Origin: an uncultured Desulfobacterales bacterium
Lineage (GTDB): Bacteria > Desulfobacterota > Desulfobacteria > Desulfobacterales > SpSt-501
Direction of reading: 5' to 3'
DNA length: 64,000 nt
Assembly (NCBI GenBank): GCA_938048455.1
Contig: CALIUY010000003.1
Coordinates: forward strand, 91,206 to 155,205
The position numbers were made by a program, and so were the translations under genes. Under the pieces are notes generated by a model. The model saw only the letters and a list, made by a program, of their open reading frames with translations, had not been told where the DNA came from and ran no database searches. Positions 25,932-34,227 of the stretch are shown here, piece after piece. Position 1 is the first letter of the stretch. The number at the start of each line of letters is the position of its first letter.

Positions 25932-26431
25932 CGGCCGAGGAGCGGTTCATGGACGAGGCCTTGCGGCACGCCGCAGCGGCGCTCGCCGGGGGCGAATTCC
26001 CCGTGGGCTGCGTTCTGGTCCGCGGCGAGCGCATCGTCGCTGCGGGCGCCCGGAGGGGAAGCCGCGCGGCGGGTGGAGGCGAGCTCGGGCACGCGGAGCT
26101 CCTCGCCCTGCAGGGGCTCCCCGGGGGGGAGGAGACCTCGGCGCCGCTGCGGGCCTTCGTCACCCTGGAACCCTGTCTGATGTGCTTCGCGGCCCTGCTC
26201 CTTCACGGCACAAGCGAGATCGTCTTCGCTTTCGAAGACGTGATGGGGGGAGCGGCGCGGATCGACCGCTCGCGCCTTGCCCCGCTCTACCGCGAACGGC
26301 CGCTGCGGGTGCAGGGGGGGCTGAGGCGGACCGAGAGCCTGCGGCTGCTGCAGGCGTTTTACCGCGATCCGGCCCATGCCTATTGGCGGGGAAGCCTGCT
26401 TGCGGCGCACATTCTGTCCCAACCCGGATAA
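25928..26431 (+). CDS. TadA-like nucleoside/tRNA deaminase
   Basis: A 167-aa zinc-dependent deaminase of the CDA/TadA superfamily. Zinc ligands and catalytic acid are in GHAELLAL (His55, Glu57) and TLEPCLMCFAAL (Cys83, Cys86), typical of tRNA adenosine-34 deaminase and related nucleoside deaminases. GTG at 25928 overlaps the previous TGA (GTGA), which sets the start; an ATG at 25856 lies within the upstream gene. The C-terminal part (RVQGGLRRTESLRLLQAFY) is compatible with TadA, but the motif CFAAL instead of the usual CAGAL and the gene context leave open whether it is the housekeeping TadA. Confidence 0.82.
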   Translation: MTAEERFMDEALRHAAAALAGGEFPVGCVLVRGERIVAAGARRGSRAAGGGELGHAELLALQGLPGGEETSAPLRAFVTLEPCLMCFAALLLHGTSEIVFAFEDVMGGAARIDRSRLAPLYRERPLRVQGGLRRTESLRLLQAFYRDPAHAYWRGSLLAAHILSQPG

Positions 26432-26460
26432 CCGCCGCCCGCCCGCCCCGCATTTTCGAC

Positions 26461-26489
26461 TTGCATTTCCTTGCGTTGTCGGATAGAAG
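26461..26489 (+). promoter_or_regulatory. Candidate sigma-70 promoter of the infC operon
   Basis: TTGCAT (26461-26466), a 17-nt spacer and TAGAAG (26484-26489). It lies 114 nt upstream of the infC start and 30 nt after the deaminase stop, as expected for the infC-rpmI-rplT-pheST unit. Confidence 0.6.
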
Positions 26490-26602
26490 GCGCTCGTTGA
26501 ACGGGTGTGACCGGCGGGCGACCCCTCGCGGATCTCCAAGACGGAGGGGGACGGATATCCGGCGGTCCCGGGCGAAAAACGAATCCACGAGGAGGTGCCG
26601 GC

Positions 26603-27145
26603 ATAGCACTCATCCATCGACCCATGCGTCCGACCCGAACGGGGGATCGCACCCACATCAACCAGGAGATCCGGGCGCGGCAGGTGCGGACCATCGATCC
26701 GGAAGGTCGCCAGCTCGGCATTCTGCCGATCGAACAGGCGCTCGCGGCGGCGGCCGAATTCGGCCTGGACCTGGTGGAGGTTTCCCCCAACGCGGACCCG
26801 CCGGTCTGCAAAATCATGGACTACGGCCGGTACCGCTACGAGCAGACCAAGAAGAAACAGGAAGCCAAAAAGAAACAATCGTCCTTCAAGCTCAAGGAAA
26901 TCAAGGTGCGGCCCAAGACCGGCCCGCACGACCTCGAGGTCAAGACGGGGCGCATCCGGGAATTCCTGGCGAAGAAGGACAAGGTGAAGGTTACGGTGAT
27001 GTTCCGCGGCCGGGAGATCTCCCTCACGCAGATGGGGATGGACCTCCTGCAGAAGATCGCCGCCTCTCTCGAAGACGTGGCCGCGGTCGAGCAGACGCCG
27101 AAGTTCGACAACCGCACGCTTTTCATGGTGCTCGCCCCGAAATGA
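26603..27145 (+). CDS. infC: Translation initiation factor IF-3, probable AUA start
   Basis: IF-3 binds the 30S subunit and checks start-codon and initiator-tRNA pairing. The coding frame is clear from THINQEIRARQVR through VSPNADPPVCKIMDYG, KEIKVRPKTGPHD and the C-terminal MVLAPK. No ATG, GTG or TTG has a ribosome binding site. AGGAGG at 26590-26595 sits exactly 7 nt before ATA at 26603, which gives a 180-aa protein, the usual IF-3 length. The first in-frame ATG (26624) has no such site and would shorten the N-terminus. Non-canonical infC starts (AUU and relatives) are a known autoregulatory device, so AUA fits the biology. It heads the rpmI-rplT-pheST operon. Confidence 0.93.
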   Translation: MALIHRPMRPTRTGDRTHINQEIRARQVRTIDPEGRQLGILPIEQALAAAAEFGLDLVEVSPNADPPVCKIMDYGRYRYEQTKKKQEAKKKQSSFKLKEIKVRPKTGPHDLEVKTGRIREFLAKKDKVKVTVMFRGREISLTQMGMDLLQKIAASLEDVAAVEQTPKFDNRTLFMVLAPK

Positions 27146-27312
27146 GGGCCGGCGGCCTCCCGATGCGGCAAGGACCGCAGGGCAGGTAGAGGCCGAACCC
27201 GACACCCGATTCCAGGGAGAAGCCCGGATGGCGTGGGCCGCTTGCCGTGCCCGCGCCATCTGTTTTGACATCACCGGACCGACCTTCACCCTTTCCGAGG
27301 GGAGAACGAGCG

Positions 27313-27516
27313 ATGCCCAAGTTGAAGATCAAGACCAACCGCTCCGCGGCCAAACGCTTCAAGCGCACGGGAACGGGCCAGTACCGCTACCACAAGTCGT
27401 TCGGCAGTCACATCCTGAGCACGAAGAGCCGCAAGCGCAAACGCGCTCTGCGCAAGAACCCCGTGGTGCACCGCAGCAACCTGCGCACGCTGCGGCTGCT
27501 GCTTCCGAACGGATGA
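27313..27516 (+). CDS. rpmI: 50S ribosomal protein L35
   Basis: A 67-aa very basic protein ([17 protein letters not shown], ending TLRLLLPNG) of the large ribosomal subunit. ATG at 27313 follows GAGGGGAG by 8 nt. The 167-nt gap after infC has no clear terminator or promoter and may hold the L20-dependent control structure known upstream of rpmI in some bacteria; I could not identify one with confidence. Followed by rplT after 52 nt. Confidence 0.97.
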   Translation: MPKLKIKTNRSAAKRFKRTGTGQYRYHKSFGSHILSTKSRKRKRALRKNPVVHRSNLRTLRLLLPNG

Positions 27517-27568
27517 AGCGCCGGCCCCTTCACGGACGGAGCGGCGATTTCGGGAAAGGAAACGGATC

Positions 27569-27919
27569 ATGCGAGTCAAACGCGGGTTCAAGGCCAGACA
27601 CCGGCGCCAGAAGGTTCTCAAGCTCGCCAAGGGGTACCGCGGCGCCCGCAGCAAGCTGTTCCGCACGGCGGCGGGAACCGTCGATCGCGCCCTGCGCTAC
27701 GCCTACCGGGACCGCAAAGTGCGCAAGCGCGACCTGCGGTCGTTGTGGATCATCCGTCTCAACGCGGCCGTGCGGATGCACGACCTCTCTTACAGCCGCT
27801 TCATCCACGGCTTGAAGCAGGCCGGCGTCGCCCTCGACCGCAAGGTTCTGGCCGATCTGGCGGTCTCCGACCCCGCCGGGTTCGCCCAGTTGGTCCGGAT
27901 CGCGGCGCCGCAGGTCTGA
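27569..27919 (+). CDS. rplT: 50S ribosomal protein L20
   Basis: A 116-aa basic protein needed early in large-subunit assembly and, in several bacteria, a translational repressor of its own operon. The sequence [20 protein letters not shown] and [18 protein letters not shown] are diagnostic, and the length is typical. GGAAAGGAAA lies before the ATG. It follows rpmI in the conserved infC-rpmI-rplT order and precedes pheS by 61 nt. Confidence 0.98.
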   Translation: MRVKRGFKARHRRQKVLKLAKGYRGARSKLFRTAAGTVDRALRYAYRDRKVRKRDLRSLWIIRLNAAVRMHDLSYSRFIHGLKQAGVALDRKVLADLAVSDPAGFAQLVRIAAPQV

Positions 27920-27980
27920 TTCTCTCCCCCTCCGCGTGCGGAATCGGGAGCCGGAAAGGACTCGGAGAGGAGAAGAGCGG

Positions 27981-28988
<1,008 letters not shown>

Positions 28989-29007
28989 GGGCGCAGGCGA
29001 ACGCGAC

Positions 29008-31428
29008 ATGAAAATCAGCCTGAGCTGGCTTTCGCAATACACCGCGATCCGCAAGTCGCCGCCGGAGATCGCCGAGGGGCTGACCCGGGCGGGGATCGCC
29101 GTGGATGCGGTCGTCGACCGTTTCGGCTATCTGGACAGCGTGCGCGTCGGCCGGATCGTGGAACTTTCCCCGCACCCGAGCGCCCCGCGGCTCACCGTCT
29201 GCCGGGTCGAAACCGGCGAAGACCGGCCGCGCACGATCGTCTGCGGCGCCCCCCGCCTCCGCATCGGTCTGCTCGCCCCCGCGGCCCTGCCGGGCACCGT
29301 TCTCCCCGACGGCACGCCGATCGCGGAGACCTCCGTGCGCGGGGTGCCCTCCGAGGGCATGCTCTGCAGCGCGGGCGAACTCGGCCTCGGCGCCGACCGC
29401 GACGGCCTGCTCGAGTTGCCCGCCGGCCTGCCCGTGGGAGAGGCGCTCCACCGGGCGCTGGGACTTTCGGACCCCGTTTTCGAACTCGACCTCACCCCGA
29501 ACCGGGGGGACTGCTTGAGCCTGATCGGAGTCGCGCGCGAAGTGGCGGCCCTCCAGGGGACCCGCCTGCGCCTCCCTCGGGTGCGCCTCACCGAAACCGG
29601 CCCTCCGGTCACGGAATGCGCCGCGGTCGCCATCGAGGCCCCGCTAGCCTGTCCGCGCTACGTCGCCCGCGTGGTCGAGGGGGTGACGGTGGGCCCCTCG
29701 CCGTTCTGGCTGCAGGAACGGCTGCTCTCGGTCGGCATGCGGCCGATCAACAACATCGTCGACGTCACCAACTTCGTGATGCTCGAATGCGGGCAGCCGC
29801 TGCACGCGTTCGATCTCGACCGGCTCGCCGCAAGCCGCATCGTCGTGCGTACGGCGCGGGCCGGCGAGCGCTTCGTCACCCTTGACGGCAAGGAACGCAC
29901 GCTCGAAGAGGGCATGTTGCTCATCTGCGACGGACGGGCGCCGGTGGCCGTAGCCGGCGTCATGGGCGGTCTCGACTCCGAGATCCGGGGCGAGACGACC
30001 CGCGTGCTGATCGAGAGCGCCTGCTTCGAGGCGGGAAGCGTGCGCCGCACCTCCAAGCGACTCGGCCTTCCGACCGAAGCCTCCCGGCGCTTCGAAAAGG
30101 GGGTCGACCCCACGGAAACGGTGCGCGCCGCCGACCGGGCCGCCCAGCTGATGGCCGAGATCGCCGGCGGCCGGATCGCCCGGGGGGTGATCGACGTCCA
30201 TCCCCGCCCCTGGAGGCCGCAGCCGATCCGGCTCGATCTCGAACGCACGGCGCGCTTTCTCGGCGTCGCCTTCCCCAAATCGCGCATCCGCGGTCTGCTG
30301 CGGGCCATCGGCTTCGAGGTCGCCCCCGGGGCCTCGCGCCGGGAGCTGCAGGTGACCCCGCCGCCTTTCCGGCCCGATATCGCCCGCCCCGAGGATCTGG
30401 CCGAGGAAATCGCCCGTTTGGCCGGTTTCGACGAGATCCCGGTCACCTTGCCGGTTCTTCCCGCCGCCGGGGTTCGTCCCTTCGCGCGCGAGGAGCTGCG
30501 CCGACGGCTGCGCGAGATCCTGAACGGGCTGGGCTTCTCCGAGGTGATCACCTACAGCTTCATCGACGCCCGCGACGGCGAGCGCCTGGGGCTGCCCGCG
30601 CAGGACCCGCGCCGCCACCCCGTCGCGCTGCTCAACCCGATCGCCGAAGACCAGTCGGTCTTGCGGACGAGCCTGCTGCCGGGTCTGCTCCACACGCTGC
30701 GTTTCAACCTCGACCAGCAGAACCGGCGGGTCAAGATCTTCGAAGTGGGCAAGGTCTTCCTGCCCCGGCAGGGGGCCGAGCTTCCCGCGGAGCCCGAACG
30801 TCTGGCCGGCCTCTGGAGCGGGCCGCGTGCGATCCTCTCCTGGCACGAGCGGGAAACCCCCTGCGATTTCTTCGACCTCAAGGGGACGCTCGAGGCCCTG
30901 CTGGATGCGCTCCACATTCCGGAGGTCCGCTTCGCCGCCCTCGCCGACGCCGCCTGCGACGTCACGCGGCCGGGCCGCTCGGCCGCGATTGTCGCCGCCG
31001 GCGAGCCGCTCGGCATCGTGGGGGAAATCCACCCCCGGGTCCGTTCGGCCTTCGACCTGAAGCCGGAGGCTTTCGTCTTCGAGATCGATCTCGAGATTCT
31101 CGAAGGGCACCTCGGCGGACTCCGGCACCGCCAGCGGGTGCCGCGCTTCCCGGCCGCGGTGCGCGACCTGACGGTGATCCTGGATGCGGGCATCGAGGCG
31201 CAGGCGGTCCGCGAAACCCTCCTTCAGGAAGGCCCCTCCTGGATGGAACGGGCGGTGCTGATCGATGTCTTCAGCGGCCCCCCGATCCCGCCGGGGCAGC
31301 GCAGCCTCACCTTCCGCATCACCTACCGTTCCGAGGAACGCACCCTGGAGGATGCCGCCGTCAACGCGGCCCACGCGGAGATGACCGCCCGCGTGCTCGC
31401 GCGCTTCGGAGGCCGGTTGCCGGGCTGA
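29008..31428 (+). CDS. pheT: Phenylalanyl-tRNA synthetase beta subunit
   Basis: Beta subunit carrying tRNA-binding and editing domains. The 806-aa protein has in order: the N-terminal MKISLSWLSQY segment, an EMAP/tRNA-binding domain (about 40-150), the B3/B4 editing region (ELDLTPNRGDCLSL, RPINNIVDVTNFVMLE), a B5 domain, a catalytic-like core, and the C-terminal anticodon-binding FDX-ACB domain beginning near PRFPAAVRDLTV. ATG at 29008 lies 19 nt behind pheS. The following gene is a MerR-type regulator; the ihfA gene commonly found here in related genomes is absent. Confidence 0.97.
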   Translation: MKISLSWLSQYTAIRKSPPEIAEGLTRAGIAVDAVVDRFGYLDSVRVGRIVELSPHPSAPRLTVCRVETGEDRPRTIVCGAPRLRIGLLAPAALPGTVLPDGTPIAETSVRGVPSEGMLCSAGELGLGADRDGLLELPAGLPVGEALHRALGLSDPVFELDLTPNRGDCLSLIGVAREVAALQGTRLRLPRVRLTETGPPVTECAAVAIEAPLACPRYVARVVEGVTVGPSPFWLQERLLSVGMRPINNIVDVTNFVMLECGQPLHAFDLDRLAASRIVVRTARAGERFVTLDGKERTLEEGMLLICDGRAPVAVAGVMGGLDSEIRGETTRVLIESACFEAGSVRRTSKRLGLPTEASRRFEKGVDPTETVRAADRAAQLMAEIAGGRIARGVIDVHPRPWRPQPIRLDLERTARFLGVAFPKSRIRGLLRAIGFEVAPGASRRELQVTPPPFRPDIARPEDLAEEIARLAGFDEIPVTLPVLPAAGVRPFAREELRRRLREILNGLGFSEVITYSFIDARDGERLGLPAQDPRRHPVALLNPIAEDQSVLRTSLLPGLLHTLRFNLDQQNRRVKIFEVGKVFLPRQGAELPAEPERLAGLWSGPRAILSWHERETPCDFFDLKGTLEALLDALHIPEVRFAALADAACDVTRPGRSAAIVAAGEPLGIVGEIHPRVRSAFDLKPEAFVFEIDLEILEGHLGGLRHRQRVPRFPAAVRDLTVILDAGIEAQAVRETLLQEGPSWMERAVLIDVFSGPPIPPGQRSLTFRITYRSEERTLEDAAVNAAHAEMTARVLARFGGRLPG

Positions 31429-31463
31429 GCGCCGCGCGGCGCCGGCCGCGGGGGAAGGGGCGC

Positions 31464-31874
31464 ATGAAGCCAGGGTCGCCCGTATCGGGCGTGGAGATCC
31501 CCGACAAGCTCTACTTCGGCATCGGCGAAGCAAGCCGCATCGCCCGGGTGCCGCCCCATGTGCTGCGTTTCTGGGAAACCGCGATCCCCCAAATCGCCCC
31601 CCGACGCACCCCCTCCGGCCGGCGGCGCTACAGCCGCCGCGACCTGGAGCGGATCCTCGAGCTCAAGGACCTGCTCTACCGCCGGCGCTACACGCTCGAG
31701 GGCGCGCGGCGCGCGCTTCGCGGGCGGTGGGCGGAGGAAGACTTCGAATCCGCCGAAGATCCCCGCCCGCTGCTCGAAGAAATCCGCGCCGAGCTCCTCG
31801 GCCTGCGTCGTCTGCTCGAGGATCCCCCCCCGTCGGATCCGGGAAAAGGGACGTTTCCTGCAAAATCCTGTTGA
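31464..31874 (+). CDS. MerR-like DNA-binding protein
   Basis: A 136-aa protein with an N-terminal MerR-type winged helix: YFGIGEASRIARVPPHVLRFWE matches the recognition-helix region, followed by RRTPSGRRRYSRRDLERILELKDLLY. The C-terminal half is short and acidic (EEIRAELLGLRRLLED), with no cysteines for metal sensing. Similar small MerR-like genes often sit behind pheT in deltaproteobacteria; its targets are unknown. ATG at 31464 is preceded by GGGGAAGGGG. Its stop codon overlaps the TTGACA box of the following tRNA promoter. Confidence 0.87.
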   Translation: MKPGSPVSGVEIPDKLYFGIGEASRIARVPPHVLRFWETAIPQIAPRRTPSGRRRYSRRDLERILELKDLLYRRRYTLEGARRALRGRWAEEDFESAEDPRPLLEEIRAELLGLRRLLEDPPPSDPGKGTFPAKSC

Positions 31875-31899
31875 CAAGGCGCGGCGCTTGACGTAAGAA
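31871..31899 (+). promoter_or_regulatory. Promoter of tRNA-Gly
   Basis: TTGACA (31871-31876), a 17-nt spacer and TAAGAA (31894-31899), giving a start about 8 nt before the mature tRNA. The -35 overlaps the stop codon of the MerR-like gene. Confidence 0.65.
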
Positions 31900-31913
31900 A
31901 CCACCCCGGATGA

Positions 31914-31989
31914 GCGGGCATAGCTCAGCTGGTAGAGTACAAGCTTCCCAAGCTTGGTGTCGCGAGTTCGAATCTCGTTGCCCGCTCCA
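31914..31989 (+). tRNA. tRNA-Gly (anticodon CCC)
   Basis: A 76-nt cloverleaf: the acceptor stem GCGGGCA (31914-31920) pairs with TGCCCGC (31979-31985), discriminator T and encoded CCA at the end. The anticodon stem-loop CAAGCTTCCCAAGCTTG gives anticodon CCC, reading GGG, and the T arm has GTTCGAATC. It stands alone behind its own promoter. Confidence 0.97.
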
Positions 31990-32116
31990 TCCTTTTCGCC
32001 GTTTGCTCGAGCGGTTTGGGTAGGGGCGTGGTGCGACGCGGATGCCAGGGAACCCCAATGACTCCATGACCGGATAACTTTTCCGATCCAGCGCAGGCGT
32101 TCCACCCAGACGGGAG

Positions 32117-32145
32117 AAAACGGGCATCGTGCCCGTTTTTTATTT
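32117..32145 (+). terminator. Rho-independent terminator before rimP
   Basis: A perfect 10-bp stem (32117-32126 with 32130-32139), 3-nt loop, then a run of T with one A (TTATTT). It should end transcripts from the tRNA-Gly and MerR-like genes. It finishes only a few nucleotides before the rimP ATG at 32148, which leaves no room for a downstream promoter; it may act as an attenuator for the nusA-infB operon. Confidence 0.85.
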
Positions 32146-32147
32146 CC

Positions 32148-32759
32148 ATGAAGGATACAAAACGCAACGCCGTGAACCGGAAACCTTCCGCCAACGGGGC
32201 CGCCCGCTTCTCCGCAGAAGCGGGCGGGACGAAGCCTTTTGCCTGGGGGGAGCCCCTCGCCGGTCGGGTGTGGGCCGTCGCCGAGCCGCTCTGCGAAGCC
32301 CAGGGCGTCGAGCTCGTTCATGTCGAATGCCTGCGTGCTCCCGGAGGCCGCCTGCTGCGCATCATCCTCGACAAGCCGGGCGGGATCAGCCTCGAAGACT
32401 GCGCCGCCGTAAGCCGTGAGCTGGGCGACCTGCTCGACGCCTCGCTCCCCGAGCTGCCCGCCTACCGCCTGGAAGTCTCTTCTCCCGGACCGCAGCGCCG
32501 TCTGAGCCGAGCCGGGGATTTTGAACGCTTCCGGGGCCGGCGGATCCGCATCCAGCTGCGCCGGGCTCTCGAGGGCCGGCGCACGTTCAGCGGCGTCCTC
32601 GCCGGACTCTCCCCCGAGGGGACCGTCCGTCTGGAGGCCGAAGGCGGGAGCCGGGGATTTCCGCTCGAGGCCATCGCCAAAGCCCATCTCGTCGATTCGG
32701 AGCCCTCCGCCCCCGCCGGCGGCGCACTCCGCACTCACCGAGGAGACGCTCCATGCTGA
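32148..32759 (+). CDS. rimP: Ribosome maturation factor RimP
   Basis: Assembly factor for the 30S subunit. Conserved parts are VAEPLCEAQGVELVHVEC, ISLEDCAAVSRELGDLLD and YRLEVSSPGPQRRLSRAGDFERF, followed by the C-terminal SH3-like domain. The start is uncertain. ATG at 32148 gives 203 aa with about 40 extra residues, no ribosome binding site, and a perfect 11-bp hairpin (32201-32211 with 32216-32226) inside the extension. GTG at 32268 gives 163 aa, closer to the family length. It overlaps nusA by 7 nt. Confidence 0.88.
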   Translation: MKDTKRNAVNRKPSANGAARFSAEAGGTKPFAWGEPLAGRVWAVAEPLCEAQGVELVHVECLRAPGGRLLRIILDKPGGISLEDCAAVSRELGDLLDASLPELPAYRLEVSSPGPQRRLSRAGDFERFRGRRIRIQLRRALEGRRTFSGVLAGLSPEGTVRLEAEGGSRGFPLEAIAKAHLVDSEPSAPAGGALRTHRGDAPC

Positions 32760-34183
32760 TGACGGAAATCAAACGAGTCATCGACCAGGTCAGCCGCGAC
32801 AAAGGCATCGACCGCAAGGTGCTGATCGAGGCGCTCGAAGAAGCCCTCAAGTCCGCCGCGCGCAAGAAATACGGGCCGCAGATCGACATCGAGGTCCGCT
32901 ACAACGAGGAGAGCGGCGAACTGGAGGTTTTTCAGTTCAAAGAGGTCACCGAAACCGTCGAAAACCCCATGCTGCAGATCAGCCTCGAGGAAGGGCGCCT
33001 GCTCGACGAGGAGTGCGAAATCGGCGACAGCCTGGGCACGAAGATGGACACGGCGACCTTCGGCCGCATCGCCGCCCAGTCCGCCAAACAGGTGATCATC
33101 CAGAAGCTCAAGGACGCGGAGAAAGAGGCGGTCTACCGCAACTTCATCGACCGCAAGGGCGAAATCATCAACGGCATCGTCCAGCGGATCGACCGGGGGG
33201 ACATCATCGTCAACCTCGGGCAAACCGAGGGGGTGCTGCCGGTGCGCGAACAGGCGCCGCGGGAAACCTACCGGCGCGGCGACCGCATCCGCGCGTTGAT
33301 CCTCGATGTGCTCCCCGACGCGCGCGGGCCCCAGGTGGTGCTTTCACGGACCCATCCCCAGTTTCTCACCGTGCTGTTCCGCACCGAGGTCCCCGAGATC
33401 AGCGAGGGGATCGTCTCCATCATGGGCGCCGCCCGGGAGCCGGGGGTGCGCTCCAAGATCGCCGTCGCCTCGAACAATTCCGACATCGACCCCGTCGGGG
33501 CCTGTGTCGGCATGAAGGGCAGCCGCGTCCAGAACGTGGTCCAGGAGCTGCGCGGGGAAAAGATCGACATCATCCCCTGGCACCTCGACCCCGCCAAGTT
33601 CGTCTGCAACGCTCTCTCGCCGGCGGAAATCTCGCGGGTGATCATCGACGAGGAAAACAAATCGATGGAAGTCATCGTCCCCGACGAGTACCTCTCGATC
33701 GCCATCGGCAAGAAGGGGCAGAACGTGCGGCTCGCCTCCAAGCTGACCGGCTGGCATCTCGATGTGAAGAGCGAAAGCGCTTACAACCAGGCCATGCAAT
33801 CCGGCTACAACTCGCTCATGGCCCTTCCCGGCATGACGATCAGCCTGGCCGACGCGCTCTACGAAAAGGGCTTCTACTCCGCCGGCGAGATCGCCAAAGC
33901 CGCCGTGGAGGACCTCTTGCAGATCCGGGGTATGGAAGAGGAAACGGCCCGCGGCTTGATCGAAGCCGCCCGGAAGCAGCAGGAGGAAGCCGAGCAGGCG
34001 AGCGCCGAAACGGAGGAGGCCCAGGGGGCGGCGGAAGAAAGCGCGGAGGCGGAAACGTCCTCGGAACCCGCCGCGTCCGCCGCGGCGGAGCCGGAAGCCG
34101 GCCCGACGGCGGAGCCGTCTGCCGAACCGGTTGCGCCGCCTGCGACCGAGGGCTCGGAAAAGGCTTCGCCGGCCGAGGCCTGA
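32753..34183 (+). CDS. nusA: Transcription termination/antitermination factor NusA
   Basis: RNA-polymerase-binding factor for pausing, termination and antitermination. The 476-aa protein has the N-terminal polymerase-binding domain, an S1 domain (GIVQRIDRGDIIVNLG, about 135-200), KH1 and KH2 domains (IDPVGACVGMKGSRVQ and YLSIAIGKKGQNVRLA), one helix-hairpin-helix type C-terminal repeat (about 355-405) and a low-complexity Glu/Ala tail of about 65 residues. ATG at 32753 has GAGGAG 7 nt upstream; another ATG two codons later shares bases with the rimP stop. ylxR, often found between nusA and infB, is absent. Confidence 0.98.
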   Translation: MLMTEIKRVIDQVSRDKGIDRKVLIEALEEALKSAARKKYGPQIDIEVRYNEESGELEVFQFKEVTETVENPMLQISLEEGRLLDEECEIGDSLGTKMDTATFGRIAAQSAKQVIIQKLKDAEKEAVYRNFIDRKGEIINGIVQRIDRGDIIVNLGQTEGVLPVREQAPRETYRRGDRIRALILDVLPDARGPQVVLSRTHPQFLTVLFRTEVPEISEGIVSIMGAAREPGVRSKIAVASNNSDIDPVGACVGMKGSRVQNVVQELRGEKIDIIPWHLDPAKFVCNALSPAEISRVIIDEENKSMEVIVPDEYLSIAIGKKGQNVRLASKLTGWHLDVKSESAYNQAMQSGYNSLMALPGMTISLADALYEKGFYSAGEIAKAAVEDLLQIRGMEEETARGLIEAARKQQEEAEQASAETEEAQGAAEESAEAETSSEPAASAAAEPEAGPTAEPSAEPVAPPATEGSEKASPAEA

Positions 34184-34227
34184 AATGGGCGGGGGAAATC
34201 GGCGGCCGGGACGAATGAGGGGGGGAC

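Noticed and set aside
27146-27312. L20-binding leader structure upstream of rpmI
   Set aside because: Such elements are known in other bacteria, but I could not fold this stretch into the characteristic structure with any confidence.
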